A program made the translations under genes and the position numbers. A DNA stretch of 64,000 nucleotides from Chlorokybus atmophyticus (Eukaryota > Streptophyta > Chlorokybophyceae > Chlorokybales > Chlorokybaceae), in NCBI GenBank assembly GCA_009103225.1, contig RHPI01002069.1, forward strand, positions 894,802 to 958,801. The letters run 5' to 3'. Under the pieces are notes generated by a model that worked only from the letters and a program-made list of their open reading frames with translations, was not told where the DNA came from and searched no databases. Below are positions 11,755 to 25,075 of the stretch, piece by piece (the stretch's first letter is position 1; the number at the start of each line of letters is the position of its first letter).

Positions 11755-14250
11755 TTACTCCACCAGAGCGAGCGTGTGGTCCGACCCGCATGCCAAGTAC
11801 TGCAGCTTGTGGTCAATGAGGGCCTCTACAGGAGTGGGTTCTGGAGCGTCCAGGGATGTGCCGAGCCCGAGGCGACCATTTGCACCTGAGCCCCAGGTGT
11901 AGAGACGCCCGTCCTCTGTTATGGCGGCAGAGTGCACGCGTCCGGCTGACACAGCAAACACACCAAGGTCGCGCAAGGCCTTGACCTCCAACACAGAACC
12001 GCTAGCATCCTTCTGCTTGCAGTCACATCAAATAACTATTAGGATAGGATATGTGAAGCGTTGGTGTTTGGTGCTTGATTTGGCTACGATGGCAGCTGCA
12101 TTAGTACCTTGCCAAGCTGACCAGCGAGGTTCCAGCCCCACGAGTACACACGCGGAGCCCTGGTCAGGACGAGCGTGTGGCCGAGTCCAGCCGATATCCA
12201 GTCAACTGCTGAACCACCGAAAGAGTCTGGAATACGCTCTGGAAGGTTGCCTCCGGGCCTGCCGAGCTGCCCCAGCTCGTTGTTGCCGAACGTGCTGCAA
12301 CTGCCATCCTCTGCAAAAACCGCACATTCCATGTCTGAACTTATAAGTCCATGCCAGTGGTTTGCGAGCACGAGGACTTATTCAAATAGGAGCCTGCGGC
12401 AACATTGGAGAACAACATGCATGTTGGAATCTTGGCGCTACCTGCGGCAACAACAGAGTGGTCCATCCCGCACGTAATATCTATCGCACGGCATTGCAGC
12501 TCTGCAAAAGCGGGCACAATGTGCGCCTCCCATGCGATGGGCATTTGCTCAGCTTCCATCTCCGGCTTTGGTGCGGAACTGTCTTTGGACACGTTGGTCA
12601 TTGGCACGTTTGATGGGTCGACATCTAACCCCAGCCTCCCGTCCTTCCCAAAACCCCAGGCAAACACTGCACATGAAAATAACAACCTGATCAGTACAAG
12701 TAGCTCCAAGCTCAGAGATGTGCATTCTGTGCAAGCTGCTGTGTTTGGTGTATGCATGTTGCATATGCTGTGTGTAGCAACATCACCATGCAACAGAGCA
12801 AGTCTTGCAAGAAAGTGCATCATCTCAAGCATGTCTCTTAAGTTAGTGCACGAACCTTCTCCAACAGTGGAACGAGCAAGTACGTGGCCCCACCCGCAGG
12901 ACACGTCTTCAATTTGGGTTCCTTCAAGGGCTCTGACCCGATCCGGCAGTTCGGCTTCAACAATGCCGTTGCCCAGTCCGAGCTGCCCGCGCTTGGACCT
13001 GCCCCAAGTCCAGACGGACCCATCCGCGCCTATGGCCACGGACATGACGCCGGACGCAGCCGCGGCAACCACCTTCACATCATCAAGGCCTTTGACGCGC
13101 TCCGGCACGCACCACGATGGATCAAACTGGCCAAAACCCGTTCCTCGCCCCAGCTGGCCCTCAAAGTTGCGGCCCCATGCCCACAAACTGCCTGAAGGTG
13201 TACAAATTTAGCTAGCAACAAACAGCACAACACAGATTATGGGCTTGTGTGCTATGACGCAGGGACATGTACGTTCAGTGCTGTACCTGTGGCTGAGACT
13301 GCAAGACTGTGGTACAATCCAGCAGCCACGAACCTAATGTCATCAGGAAGGCCTGGCACCTGACACACACGTCAGAAACTGGTAACACGACTGCATGTGT
13401 AATTGTTCAGCTTGCTCTCAAGTTGTCTACTGTCCCCTTGCCAATCCTGCTGTTGGGAAGCTTATGACAGCAGCGTGGACATGGCGAATGCCATTGTGCA
13501 ATGTGTACAGCATGTTGGGTTGAGCAGCCTCACCTCTTCTGGCTCGTAAGAGTCCCTTAGCTCCCCGACGCCTAGGCCAAGAGCACCGCTGCTGCCATCA
13601 CCAAAGGAAAAGACACGTGCATTCAGAGCGGCGCTGGTAGAGACGGATCGCGAACTGCTCCTTTCACTGGCTCTGCCAGCTACACGAGCAGAGTGACGAA
13701 TTGCACAGGCAGTTCTCGCACACAACCTATGAGTATAACAACTTCATTTCCATGGCATTACGTGCGCTTGAGTTCACAGCAACTCGGACACAGGTTGGGA
13801 CGCACTGTGCACTTCCAAACCACCATCTCAACAGTCAAAGTGGACAACTAGGTGTGCAGGCTAGGAAATCTCACAACTGTCATTGCAGCTGGCATGCTGT
13901 GTGCTTGCTCAAGCCCTGTCTTCCGGGACGACGTGCAGAGGTGCTCTAGCCCTTAATCAATACTCGGACAGCGTGCAAGACGGTTTCGTTTCGTAATAAC
14001 CAGAGCAGCCACAGCGTTCTCAAACAGCAGCGGTCAGTGCAATGCAATGCTTGTCTGTCCGGCACATTTAGTAGTGTCTTGTGTTATGTGTTTAAGCACT
14101 GCCAAGTTTACGTCTCTGTGTCACGTTGCACAATGCTTGCCGGACTGCTCTGCATGCACCTGTGGGACCGCACCGGCAGTGCACAGCCTGGTACCACTGA
14201 CCTGAGAGAAGGCGACGGGCGGCTGCCCTCGCCACCGCATTGGCCAACAT
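11755..14250 (-). CDS. RCC1-repeat beta-propeller protein with mitochondrial-type presequence
   Basis: Predicted 437-residue RCC1-family protein. Exons in transcript order: 14250-14202, 13679-13534, 13359-13287, 13191-12856, 12666-12442, 12334-12108, 12012-11755, all phase-consistent. The first exon encodes MLANAVARAAARRLLS, an Arg/Ala/Leu-rich amphipathic start typical of mitochondrial import. Seven RCC1 blades are visible through their G-x-LG turns (GALGLG, GQLGRG, GQLGLG, GRLGLD, GQLGRP, GQLGK, GRLGLG) and W-x-WG strands. The overall form resembles mitochondrial RCC1-like proteins (plant RUG3, animal RCC1L) rather than nuclear Ran exchange factor. That assignment rests on the presequence and is an inference. 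The first exon is the least certain part, because no ATG exists in frame in exon 2. Confidence 0.88.
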
Positions 14251-14879
14251 GAGTAGTGGACGACAATTGCACACTAGGCAGGTCCTTGGAGGGGAGGCGG
14301 GAAGTGCAACGCTTCCAGCTGCTGGACTGCTGGCAATCACTGCTCGCTGTTGCTTGCAGCACGTCTGTCCAGCTGCCCGCCTATCAATTGACTGAAATAG
14401 CTTGATATCAGCCACACACACTCAACCACGACGATTTGCACGTCCACAGCGCCACCGCCGCTCCGCCAGAAGTGCATGCAAATACGCAGCACTGCTCGAG
14501 CTAGCAAGCCCCTGCAATGGAAACAGCACTGAATCTCTCATCTCAACAAAATCCAGACCTAGCCTGTGGAGCCCATGTAGCCTAAGAGATCAAGCTGTAC
14601 AGTCCATTGAGCAGCACCTTTCATCACCTCGTTTACTGTTACTCTTCAGTCAAAGTTTGACTGTAAAAGTGACCGTAGAACTCGCCGCTCTGGGCGGCCA
14701 CGTGGCAGCCCTCGTCGCGGCATTGGGCTGCATTGCATTGTTACAAGAAAGAAAATTATCAATCTGACGGACCATCTAACCTGGACGGTTAGAAGTTCCT
14801 TAAGATTCGTTAACGTCTCCCGTTATCAACATCCGCGCACCCCGCCCAGCAGCGGCGGCGTTGAGCCCCAGGGACTAGC

Positions 14880-15530
14880 ATGGCGCTGACGCTGGCGGGG
14901 CGAGGCATATTGCTGGACATCGTTGACGATGAATGGATGGCCGACACACTGCCTGATGACGGTGCGGGAAGGTAGAAGGCAGCGGACATTAGGCTTTTTT
15001 GTTTGCATGCTTGTGTTAGTCAACTGTTGCTGGAGGAGAGAAAGCAGGGGTCATAGATTTTAAGGCAGAGACATTGAAAGATAGACATGCTGGAGGATGC
15101 GATCATTGTGCTGCAGCGTGGTCGTCTCAACATTCTATGCTTGTCTGCTGAGTTGACAGCACTGCCAAACGGCTGTTCTGCAAAAGGTCCCGTCCTTGCT
15201 CATTGCGTAAGGCGTTTTCTTAGTCAGTTCACTTACACGCTGAAGCTAATCATGCATGTGTGGCCAGATATCCAGCTTCCTGCTGGCACTGCCCCGTCAA
15301 CCGAGGAACATGAAGAAAGCAGTAAGCATCAACGCGGTCAATTGATTGTGTGTCTACGCGTGGTTAACCTGTGCGCCCATTCATGCACATACCAAGCATG
15401 CTATGGATGCTGCAATCAATGATGCTTGCATGACCACAGTGCAGTAACGCATGCATAATTGGCAGCAGGAGAGGCCAGGGTGAAGGAGGAAGACAAGTGG
15501 ACAGAGACCGGCCTGCAAACCGTGACATAA
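14880..15530 (+). CDS. APC13: APC13/BONSAI, anaphase-promoting complex subunit 13
   Basis: Predicted 65-residue subunit of the anaphase-promoting complex/cyclosome, the E3 ubiquitin ligase that drives mitotic exit. APC13 stabilises the TPR-subunit arc. Exons: 14880-14961, 15268-15321 and 15469-15530. The N-terminus reads LLDIVDDEW then MADTLPDDDIQLP, which matches the conserved family signature. The C-terminal exon gives KEEDKWTETGLQ, equivalent to the KWTDLALQ-type tail of animal APC13. The last intron ends in a NAGNAG acceptor (GCAGCAG), so an alternative start at 15466 would add one residue. No single exon is long enough to be noticed as an ORF. TGTAA follows at 15728. Confidence 0.88.
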
Positions 15531-15727
15531 TCCTTGCGTGATTCACAGCTGCTGTGTGTTTGCATGCTCCAGAAGTCTTGCTGCGGTGGGTGACGAAGCG
15601 TGTACTTCATTCAATATTGTCAGCACCGGGCACACCATGCTCCACTGGAAGCTCCAACCCAGCAGCAGCACCAGAAGCTCCCTTCAACAAGACAACAGCT
15701 TTCTGGCACAGCCGGCAGGCGTGCAGT

Positions 15728-15732
15728 TGTAA
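15728..15732 (+). terminator. TGTAA polyadenylation signal of APC13
   Basis: TGTAA about 200 bp past the APC13 stop codon; no other candidate is nearer. Confidence 0.4.
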
Positions 15733-16181
15733 TTGCAGTTGGCAAGTTGCCCTACAGGCTCGAGTCTCGCATAAAGGTCAAAGGCAGCCTGTTAGCAAAA
15801 TGTGTACCTGCTGCATTGGCACAAAAATAATGTACAGTCACCTATTTTCGGCAAACGCAACTGTAACTCTAGCACAGCGATGAGAAGTATTAATGTAGGT
15901 ACCACTGATGCTCATCGTGATGAAGTCGTTATACATACATCGAAACAACCCCGTTTTTACAAATTCTCGTCCAGCCTACTCCCAGGCATGAGCAGTAGGG
16001 GTAGCATTACAGTGAGGAGTAGTGAATTGGGTACCTTGTACAAACAATGCGCAACAGAATGGCACATGCATAGTGGCATGCATATCAATGTATAGACTGT
16101 CTGTGAATCCTGAATGTGTACATGTATATGTACAAGGCTGGCAGACCAGTGCATGCACTACGAGCTTTGCACGCATGTGCC

Positions 16182-16284
16182 TAGCCCGGTGGTTATGATT
16201 GAAGTGAGCATGTTGGCACACTTGATGTCTTCTGAATGCATAATGCTTGCATGTTGTCACTATCAGATTGCATTCTTTGTACAC
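16182..16284 (+). repeat. Short interspersed element, copy 1
   Basis: Starts TAGCCCGGTGGTT, an A-box-like head. Ends GATTGCATTCTTTGTACAC, a tail shared with copies at 28343 and 36594. The interior is diverged. Confidence 0.6.
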
Positions 16285-17020
16285 AAATTAGATTGCGCGA
16301 AACGATGCTAGCACACGTAGCTGCCTACCAAGTCACACAAACACCAATGGCAAAACCCAGTACACAGTCACATGCGTTCACTCTTGGAGGTTGCTTGATA
16401 GCAATTCTTGTGTACAGGATATGCTGCCAGTAGTGTGTTATGCGCACCCGAAAGACTTACAGCGGCATTAGGGCTTTGCATACTATACTGCCTATTGCAA
16501 AGGGCATGCGTGCACCTGCAGGCATAGGTGCTTGCCACTGCTTTACTAGTCAGTGGTACCTGTGCAATCCTCTGTAACACCTGTGCAAGTACGAATCCAT
16601 GGCCCTGGTGTCAGTTCTCGGTGTGGCACCGGCCGAGACCTGACACTACGCAACAGTTGCATGTGATGCATGCGCTGTTGCTGAGTGACACCCCATGCAT
16701 TGTGATGAATGCCTTGTGACATGCATGCTAACTCTCAGCTTGTCGCAAGTTAAGGTGGTATGCTGGGTTGTGACTGCCTATCAGACAATGCATTTTGCAG
16801 ACGTTGAAGGGCATACATGATGCACAACGAGTCATTGCACAGTGCATCACACAAGCAATCAGTGCCGTTTTTGCGACTTAGCCCTTTCCTCTGCTTCTTT
16901 CCGTTTTTGCAACCTGCGCACAGGAGTAAGCAGTCAGCAACCGAACACTGGCAAGGGCCCAACCATTGTCCAGACACTAGGGTACCCACTCAACTGCAAA
17001 CCCATGAATTACTCAAATAC

Positions 17021-19491
17021 TTACGCGTAGCTAGCATAGTTGCTGGCTGCCGGAGCGCTCGCAGGAAGTGGAGGCCTTGAGCTGTCAACCTTGCGTGACA
17101 ATCGACGTGTCTTTACTTTTACAATTATAGTTACTGCCCTGGTTGAGCACAGACAAGTGCCCCATGCAACCGATCTTGGGCGTACCTTGTCCCACTTGCT
17201 CTTCTTGCTGGCAGCAACTGCTGCCTTCGCGCCAGCTGCAACTGTGTCACCTGCCGCGGACCCTCCAGAAGCTGCCGTGTGACAGCAAGAACATGTCAAC
17301 CGCAGGAAAAATCAATAAGGCCATGTGCGCGCGGCCACCTGAACACACCTGTCTGTGCTGACAGTCGGGGCATGCCAACAGCGGGCCGGGTCTCCGTGCC
17401 AGAGAGCGTCGCGGGCACGCCCACAGCCGTGCGCTGGATACCACCCTGAACAAACTCAACTCGTGTCGCCGGCTTGCGCTGCGCTTCCTTACGCTCAGCC
17501 TCTCTTCGCTGCTCGGCAGCTGCACCGAGCAACCACAGTAAGAAAGTCAAAGCAAGCACTATGCCATTGCACACAACTGGATACAATACTGCGTAATCGG
17601 GGAACAGCCCAAAGGCAATCAACAGCCATGTGCATGCACACAATATTGGGGCGCACCAAGTGTGTCGTAGAAGTCTGCGGGATCCATGCCACGCGGGTCA
17701 AATTTGTCTTTGGGCAGCTGAGTTCCAAGCTCGTCAATCTCAAAAGTCTCCACGGCATGGCTCAGGAAGTCGGGATTCCGGTATGCTTTGGACCTTCGCA
17801 GCTCGGTGTTTATCAAAATATGTTTCCGTTCCTTGATGTCCAAGAACTTGACAATCAAGCCCTGCGCACATACTGCTGCAGTCAGCGGGCTTCACATCAA
17901 TGACAACAAATGCCTGCATGAGACTTTACCAAACACGCACTTGCAGTTTCGGGTCACATTTGCCGGGAGGTGGGGGTAGTAGCCAGTTGTTGGTTGGTGA
18001 TGCGGGTGTCGAGCTCTCGCCTTGCCTTAGAGGTGTACCATCCATTGGCGGAGGAGTTAGTCCCACCTGGGTAAAATGCGTCTGATGGCGAGCACGGCAA
18101 TTGGCAAGATCAACTGTAAAAAGCGTGCTACAAAGCATCCAACAGCAGTCACTTGCTGGTATAACTTAATGACAGAAAATATAGGATGGAACACAACTGC
18201 AAACGAGCACACTCTCAAGAAAACTGCTGCGATCAGCTGCTGCACGCTGCTGCGATGGCAAAGGATGCGCAGTGCCTCAATACCTCCATACCTTAGGGGC
18301 AGCATCTACAGGGTGGTTCGCAAACACCTGTGGCGTAGAAGGGGGCTCATCTTCTGCTAGTATTGCTCGCCCAAAACCTGGACGCAGGGTGGCTCTGACT
18401 TATACAGGATTTATATCTTCACAACATCCCAACCGAACATCAGATTCTCTCTATTGCACTGTGCTTACAACGGCTAATGTTGCATGCACAGAGTTTCCAA
18501 AGGTCAGGGGGCAACTATCACAGTGTTGCTGCGCATATGACACAGCGTGCATGGGACATTGCAGTAAATGACTCAAAAGGTGTGTGGACTTGATGGACAT
18601 GCCTTGTGCGTGTGCATGCCCATCAAGTCCACACACCTTCATTGTCTCCCTCTGCATCGGGAGACAGACCCTCGCCCTCGTAATCAGCGATACCGAGAAT
18701 GCCCCCCGACCGTATGGAGGCGGGTGTCGTGGCCAAAGGTGTCGGCAGCGCCGCTGCGCTGACCTCTTGCACCTCGTCTCGATGAGGTTCAACAACGCCT
18801 TCACCAGCTCTGTGCTCGACTTCAGTATCTTCTGGCTGTTGTGCTGCCTCTCTCTCCTGACCTTCCTCTCCTGCACAAGGAACCAAGTTGCGGGCGTGTT
18901 TGTAGTATGCGTGTATGCATTCTTGTACACGCGCACCCCAACTCCAGATCAGCGCACGCATACTTATTTGGTCGGTCACTTCCCCGCTAAACCAGTAGTT
19001 GCGCACGTAAAGTAACATGCGCCACTGATGCAATACAAAAGCTGTCACTACTGATTAATAACGAATACTTGCAGAACATTGTTAAAATTGCACTGTCAAT
19101 TTTATTAGCGAGTAAGTGCAGCGCAAGTAGTGAGTGAATAGCACGTACTATACGATGAAGTTATTGCGTGACTTATTGTGGCACACAGGACGCGCTTGCA
19201 TTACAAATGCGTGACGGTATTCAGATCCTGCGTACACTGGACGACTTCAATGAAGGGAAAGTTGCATGCTGTTTATTACCTATCACGCTAATTGCTGTCG
19301 TAATACATTGTGTAGGCCAGAGACAGAAAACCCCAGACTTGATACAGTTCCTTACAACCCTTCATTTGGGCTACAGCGTACAGTGTTCATTGTTTACATT
19401 TGACTATCGGGTTGCAAAATCATTTACCTTCGCTGTCGTCGTCATAAGCCGCAAGAAGAGCAATGCTCTCGGGTTTTTTGCGCTTGGACAT
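17021..19491 (-). CDS. SAP30BP/HCNGP-like nuclear protein
   Basis: Predicted 338-residue member of the HCNGP (SAP30-binding protein) family. These are nuclear proteins linked to transcriptional repression and, in animals, to splicing of short introns. Exons in transcript order: 19491-19428, 18870-18637, 18353-18292, 18066-17941, 17861-17657, 17519-17349, 17271-17186, 17089-17021. The N-terminus MSKRKKPESIALLAAYDDD is followed by an acidic, Pro-rich region with GGILGIADYEGEG. The conserved domain has LLPPPPGKCDPKLQ, the diagnostic FEIDELGTQLPKDKFDP and ATRVEFVQGG. A KKSKWDK block precedes the short C-terminus. No animal-type Ser/Thr-rich tail is present. Exon 3 has a second possible donor after CCACAG. 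An inverted repeat covers the donor of intron 2. Confidence 0.93.
18577..18639 (+). repeat. Perfect 20-bp inverted repeat spanning a splice donor
   Basis: Arms 18577-18596 and 18620-18639 are exact reverse complements with a 23-bp loop. The right arm contains the minus-strand exon/intron junction at 18637/18636, the donor GTGTGTGG of the HCNGP-like gene. Paired RNA would hide that splice site. Confidence 0.9.
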
Positions 19492-21720
<2,229 letters not shown>

Positions 21721-21782
21721 NACGTGCATCTCAGCGGCCGTAGCGTGTATTGCATTGGTAACATACAAAAGCGCAGACGTGG

Positions 21783-21826
21783 TTTGTACAAACAATGCGA
21801 AACGGAAATGCACATGCATTTGTATA
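21783..21826. repeat. Isolated tail of the short interspersed element
   Basis: Reads TTTGTACAAACAATGCGAAA then ACGG and ATGCACATGCAT. It is close to the tails at 16036-16083 and 27117-27160. No head motif was found next to it. Confidence 0.5.
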
Positions 21827-22006
21827 TAAGGGTCCTGCTTTTGGGCATTCACAATTTCAAGGCAACAAGTATCGTGTGTCATTTTAAGTGCATGCCACCA
21901 TGCATGACTACGCATTGGGTAACAACTATGGTGGCCACCATTGAATGCAGACTCAGCGAAAAGCTGAAGTTGAAAGGAATAGACAGAAGTATTTTGGGGC
22001 AATGCC

Positions 22007-22024
22007 AGGGACTGCGCAGTCCCT
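22007..22024. repeat. 18-bp perfect palindrome
   Basis: AGGGACTGCGCAGTCCCT has no spacer, inside a wider imperfect repeat (ATGCC ... GGCAT). It can extrude as a cruciform; function unknown. Confidence 0.85.
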
Positions 22025-22288
22025 GCATGGCATGCTAAGCTAAACGCAAGGGTTGTGCAGTTGCACCCGCCAGTTTGTCAAGCATTGTGACCTCTATACT
22101 GCGATCGAAAGGTCTACTGGTATTGAGGCCTCGAAGAACCGCGTCTGTCAATTGCTTCGTGTAATCATAAACAGAGAACTGCAACTGTGCGCTGCTCAAT
22201 TGCACAAACTCTGTGCGTGTATCCTTCCTGCCATGTATAAGTACAGAAATTGTCAACGTATGTATCCATCTGTGCGAGTGTTTGTATA

Positions 22289-22753
22289 CAGTCTACCCCC
22301 GTTAAAAGACCTCGCTTTAAGAGAATAACCCCGTTGAGATCATCATTTTGCAAAAGACCGATCGTTTTACGGGCAATATCTTCGGTTAGTGGAATAGTCT
22401 TGTACGTAATAAGACTAAAGAGAAGGCTTAATATTCCAAGTGGGTCACTCTTATAATGGGGGAATACCTTGTTAACAGCATAACTATTTCGCTGGTATTA
22501 GAATAAACATCACCTTTAACAATAGAAGCCATGTATGATATTGTATAATATATACAAGAAATATAAATGTTATTTTTGCCACGTCAGCATATGATGACGT
22601 GGCTTAAGGTTATCAATCAATACCCCCATTAACCGAATATATATTCTTTAAACGGTAAAAGAATATATATTCTTATATGCGCCAAGAGAATAACCCCATT
22701 AGTGGAATGAAAAGCTGATAAATAAACGTGATTCTTGTAACGGGGGTAGACTG
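22289..22753. mobile_element. Pogo/Tc1-mariner-like MITE, 465 bp
   Basis: Exact 16-bp terminal inverted repeats (CAGTCTACCCCCGTTA) at 22289-22304 and 22738-22753, flanked on both sides by TA as in Tc1/mariner/pogo insertions. The sub-terminal parts also repeat a GAGAATAACCCC block in both halves. No transposase ORF fits inside, so the element is non-autonomous and would need an enzyme encoded elsewhere. Confidence 0.9.
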
Positions 22754-22764
22754 TACACGCGCAC

Positions 22765-22768
22765 GTGT

Positions 22769-22826
<58 letters not shown>

Positions 22827-22864
22827 GTGTGTGTGTGTGCGTGTGTGTGTGTATGTGTGTGTGT
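22765..22864 (+). repeat. GT microsatellite next to the MITE
   Basis: About 100 bp of mostly pure GT with a few interruptions (TTTG, GCGT, GTAT). It begins 11 bp from the right end of the MITE. Confidence 0.95.
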
Positions 22865-23233
22865 TGCTCACGCTCGGTGCATGCATGCGTATGTGAGCCC
22901 GTGTGTGTGCACATGTGTGTACACGTGTCAGAAATACATGGTGCCTGTGTGTGCGCGCGTTGTTGTCCACTTTGTGCAGCGAACAAATCTTGTTGGAGAT
23001 AAAAGACAGTAGACATTGTGTACAAGTCGGCTTACCTCTCCGTCAATCAATGGCGCTGTATAGTTGTGGAAGGTATTGCCTGATGCTGTGATGGCGAAGC
23101 CACACACGTACGCTGCTGCATGCGCTCGGTCAGGGGATCATGTGAAGATGACCGTGGTAGCGTCGCAAAGCTCTTGCACTTAATACGTTGCCGCTTGCAC
23201 ACCCAGCAGCCGTGCGATCCCGACTGCAATTGC

Positions 23234-23575
23234 CTAGTCGCTGCTACTAAGGTGTTTGCCTATCTCATTGTTACATGGTGCAACAAACAGTACGGCTTGG
23301 TCCCGCCTCCTCGACTCTGCATGCATGTTGGTATGCAGTTCTGCGTCCAACATGTCTTTCACATGCAGAGCGTAGCGTACAACGCTGCTGGCCTGCTCTT
23401 CGCTGCCAGCTGGCACGCAGTTGCAAGCCCGCTGAATTAGGTCAATGTTGAAGTCGGGCTTCGAGCTCGCATGGGACCAGCATGGCCGAACTAAAAGTGC
23501 CGGTTGGAAGCTGCCACAAGCGCTCAGGCGCACTCCGGTAAGGCGCAAAATCCTGAGGGGAGCCGTGGAGTACAT
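23234..23575 (-). CDS. Hypothetical 113-residue ORF, unrecognised
   Basis: An uninterrupted frame on the minus strand, which can also be extended upstream to 23737. From the ATG at 23575 it starts MYSTAPLRILRLTGVRLSAC, resembling an organelle presequence. It continues into a plausible helical segment (EEQASSVVRYALHVKDMLDA) and ends SSSD. No family was recognised and no neighbouring exon could be joined with confidence. It may be a real small gene, one exon of a larger gene, or chance. Confidence 0.3.
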   Translation of the reverse strand: MYSTAPLRILRLTGVRLSACGSFQPALLVRPCWSHASSKPDFNIDLIQRACNCVPAGSEEQASSVVRYALHVKDMLDAELHTNMHAESRRRDQAVLFVAPCNNEIGKHLSSSD

Positions 23576-24249
23576 AGCAATGGTTGGTTTGTGTTGTGCA
23601 TCAAGCAAGAAGAGGTAGCGATTACACTCTTTATGCTGTTTGGCTTGCCTGGTTCTGATTGGAGTTTTGATCTTGCTGGCTGCCGGGTCCATCGTGCTGG
23701 TGTTTTGTGCTGGCTTCACTGCTGTCATGCGAGTCATTGTTTACATAGAACACTAGTCAGCCAGCGCACACGTGCACGCACACCCGCGCACACATGCACG
23801 CATGTACATGTGCATGTTACGTGCACGTTTGACAAAGATAGCACGCGTAACACTCATAGTTGCTAATTAGCATGCTGTTCACGAGCGAAAGGCAAGCAAC
23901 GATATTTCCACAATCTGCGTTGCGTTCAGAACATTGCTGCGTACTTGGTGGTGTGTGGAGAGGCTGCAGATGTCGCAGACGAGTCTCAAGTCGGGTCCCG
24001 AGCAAAATAGCTGTGAGCTTTCCATAAACATGGACGCTGTGACACAAACCCGTATTGTTAATGTTATACTAGTAAGCTGACAAAAATTGTATTGCGTTGT
24101 ACAATCCAATGTCTGACTTGACACACTATATACACACGCGCACGCGCCCACAAACATGCTTCTTCGCTTGCTGCCGGTTTAAGCGGCTGCTTGCAACAGT
24201 GCAACTGCTTGGTTGCATTGCGTCCTGGCTGTGGTGTGCGGACAGTCAC

Positions 24250-25075
24250 CTGCGCGTTGCAGCTTTGCTTTAGCCAAGACAGCTTCACTGGCTTGCTCCC
24301 ATTGATTGTGCGCTTGTTCAGCTCACTTCAGTCCACATGCTGCTGTCGCCTTAGCTAGAAAAGAGTCCATGAATTGAGCCACACAGCGAAAGAAAATCCT
24401 GCTGAGAAACAGCAGTATTGCACAGAAGATAGTGTCTTGACCACAAATGCCGTAAGCCAAAGGCGAAGGCGCATATGCGCGCGTCGCAAACAGCTGCCAG
24501 CATGAAGTTTTTACCGACAAACTTTTCTGCTTGCCAACGAAGCAGGGTAAAGCTATCCTAGCACGGCACTACACATGCAGACCGGCGTTTGACAAGGTCA
24601 CTTATTTGCTAATAACCATCATCACGCAGTGCCTTTGGTATTGTACGCAATGACCATTTACACACCGAGAGAGCCAGCAGCTTTGGCGGCCGTTCCTGAA
24701 TGCATGCATGTTTTACAGAGAGTGCAGCAAAGCTTTCATACACATTGTTCCAGCTGAGTTGCATGCTCATACCGAAGTAGAAGCAACGTTATTCGTGCTG
24801 CTGGTAGCCAGCTTCAGCTAGCCACCTCCTTACCCGCCAGGCCGCAGGTCCCGTTTGAGCAGCGCCTGCCACCTTAGCTCTCCCAGTCAAGCTTGATAGC
24901 GAGGGTGCAGAGAATGCAACCTCCCTCTCAGCCTTGACCCACTCCTGCCCGCCGACGCCGCCAGCGACAAGCGCACCGACCGAAGCAGCAGCGCCCGATT
25001 ACCGACAGACACAAAGCTCAGACAGAAGGCAGAAGAAGAAGCATGCATAACTGCTATCGACGTAGTTTGCAAACT
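24250..25075 (-). other. Possible but unresolved minus-strand gene
   Basis: Several coding-like pieces occur in order on the minus strand. First is an ATG near 25046 opening a Ser/Leu/Arg-rich presequence-like frame with a GTGCGC donor. Next is a 30-bp piece near 24670-24700 between a CAG acceptor and a GT donor. Last is a helix-forming piece near 24255-24325 (QASEAVLAKAKLQRA) ending at a GTGACT donor. I could not connect them in one frame, so no product is named. Confidence 0.25.

Larger units (their letters stand above)
15531..17020. other. Intergenic interval with short interspersed elements
   Basis: Contains the TGTAA signal of APC13 (15728-15732), an isolated tail of the interspersed element (16036-16083) and one full-length copy (16182-16284). 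No coding region could be supported. Confidence 0.5.

Noticed and set aside
22629-23025. His-Thr and Cys-Val repeat ORFs
   Set aside because: Artefact of the GT microsatellite next to the MITE.
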